From Devosia sp. (GTDB taxonomy: Bacteria > Pseudomonadota > Alphaproteobacteria > Rhizobiales > Devosiaceae), in contig JADGNE010000025.1 in NCBI GenBank assembly GCA_015234425.1, positions 1 through 38,931 of the forward strand: DNA of 38,931 nt, written 5' to 3'. Both the position numbers and the translations under genes were made by a program. Shown here piece after piece: positions 38,833-38,931 of this stretch (positions within the stretch are counted from its first letter, which is position 1; each line of letters opens with the position of its first letter). A model generated the notes under the pieces. It had not been told where the DNA came from. It did no database searches and saw only the letters and a list, made by a program, of their open reading frames with translations.

Positions 38833-38931
38833 ACTGGCCGAAGCAAGGCTGGGGTGGGGGGACCTCTATCACCTGCCCATCGTCATTGCCCGGCTTGTGT
38901 GGAGGATCTGTGCTTTAGTGGTGGCATCAGC
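38822..38931 (+). CDS. Start of a hypothetical, possibly membrane, protein (cut by window end)
   Basis: An ATG at 38822 overlaps the last codons of the topoisomerase gene and opens a frame to the window end (36 full codons, MTSELAEARLGWGDLY then HLPIVIARLVWRICALVVAS). The second part is hydrophobic with interspersed arginines, like the start of a membrane helix. Too short to assign; overlap with the upstream gene is typical of this region. Confidence 0.45.
   Translation, partial: MTSELAEARLGWGDLYHLPIVIARLVWRICALVVAS

Noticed and set aside
1..38931. CRISPR arrays, insertion sequences, integrases, tRNA or rRNA genes, phage genes
   Set aside because: Looked for on both strands and none recognised: no regularly spaced repeats, transposase motifs or tRNA-like cloverleaf sequence.

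Overview
The window looks like chromosomal DNA from a high-GC alphaproteobacterium of the order Hyphomicrobiales (Rhizobiales), most likely Devosia or a relative. This is inferred from codon use, the gene families present (QEGLA protein, MaeB-type malic enzyme, bacterial topoisomerase IB, Sat-like sialic acid cluster) and the layout, not from a marker gene. No rRNA, tRNA, insertion sequence, integrase or CRISPR array was seen.

Left edge (1-1530, + strand): a small hypothetical gene, a metallophosphoesterase broken by an in-frame TGA, and a MarR regulator. A hairpin then separates these from the next block, which converges on them.

Block 1 (20187 down to 1558, - strand) is a run of 15 co-directional, mostly overlapping genes built around two tandem PQQ-dependent alcohol dehydrogenases. 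In transcription order they are: cytochrome c; dehydrogenase 2; dehydrogenase 1; an MxaJ/XoxJ-like periplasmic protein; a catalytically degenerate M50-like membrane protein; an unknown membrane protein; a 1393-aa double von Willebrand A fusion; MoxR ATPase; DUF58 protein; a PQQ-system ABC ATPase; a complete NitT/TauT-type ABC importer (permease, binding protein, ATPase); an ABC-2 permease; and a second small binding protein. Both dehydrogenases carry an Asp two residues after the catalytic Asp (WDLD), the signature of lanthanide-dependent enzymes. The ABC-2 pair and small binding proteins resemble the Ped transporter used by Pseudomonas for lanthanide uptake. The block therefore reads as a self-contained, probably lanthanide-linked periplasmic alcohol oxidation system with its own maturation (MoxR/DUF58/vWA) and transport modules. 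PQQ biosynthesis genes are not in the window.

Block 2 (20569-29802) is a sialic acid or related amino-sugar catabolic cluster. A GntR/FadR regulator faces, across an operator-like palindrome, an operon of binding protein, permease, permease-ATPase fusion, ATPase, aldolase (NanA-like), ManNAc-6-P epimerase (NanE) and ROK kinase (NanK-like).

Block 3 (29894-31564): a spermidine-synthase-like methyltransferase fold overlapping azlC and azlD (branched-chain amino acid export). Block 4 (31708-33975): MaeB-type malic enzyme with a phosphotransacetylase-like tail. Block 5 (34056-38832): an N-formylglutamate amidohydrolase-like protein, a QEGLA/DUF1704 metallopeptidase and a glutathione-synthetase-like ATP-grasp, which form a tight and little-understood trio, followed by topoisomerase IB and the start of a further gene at the right edge.
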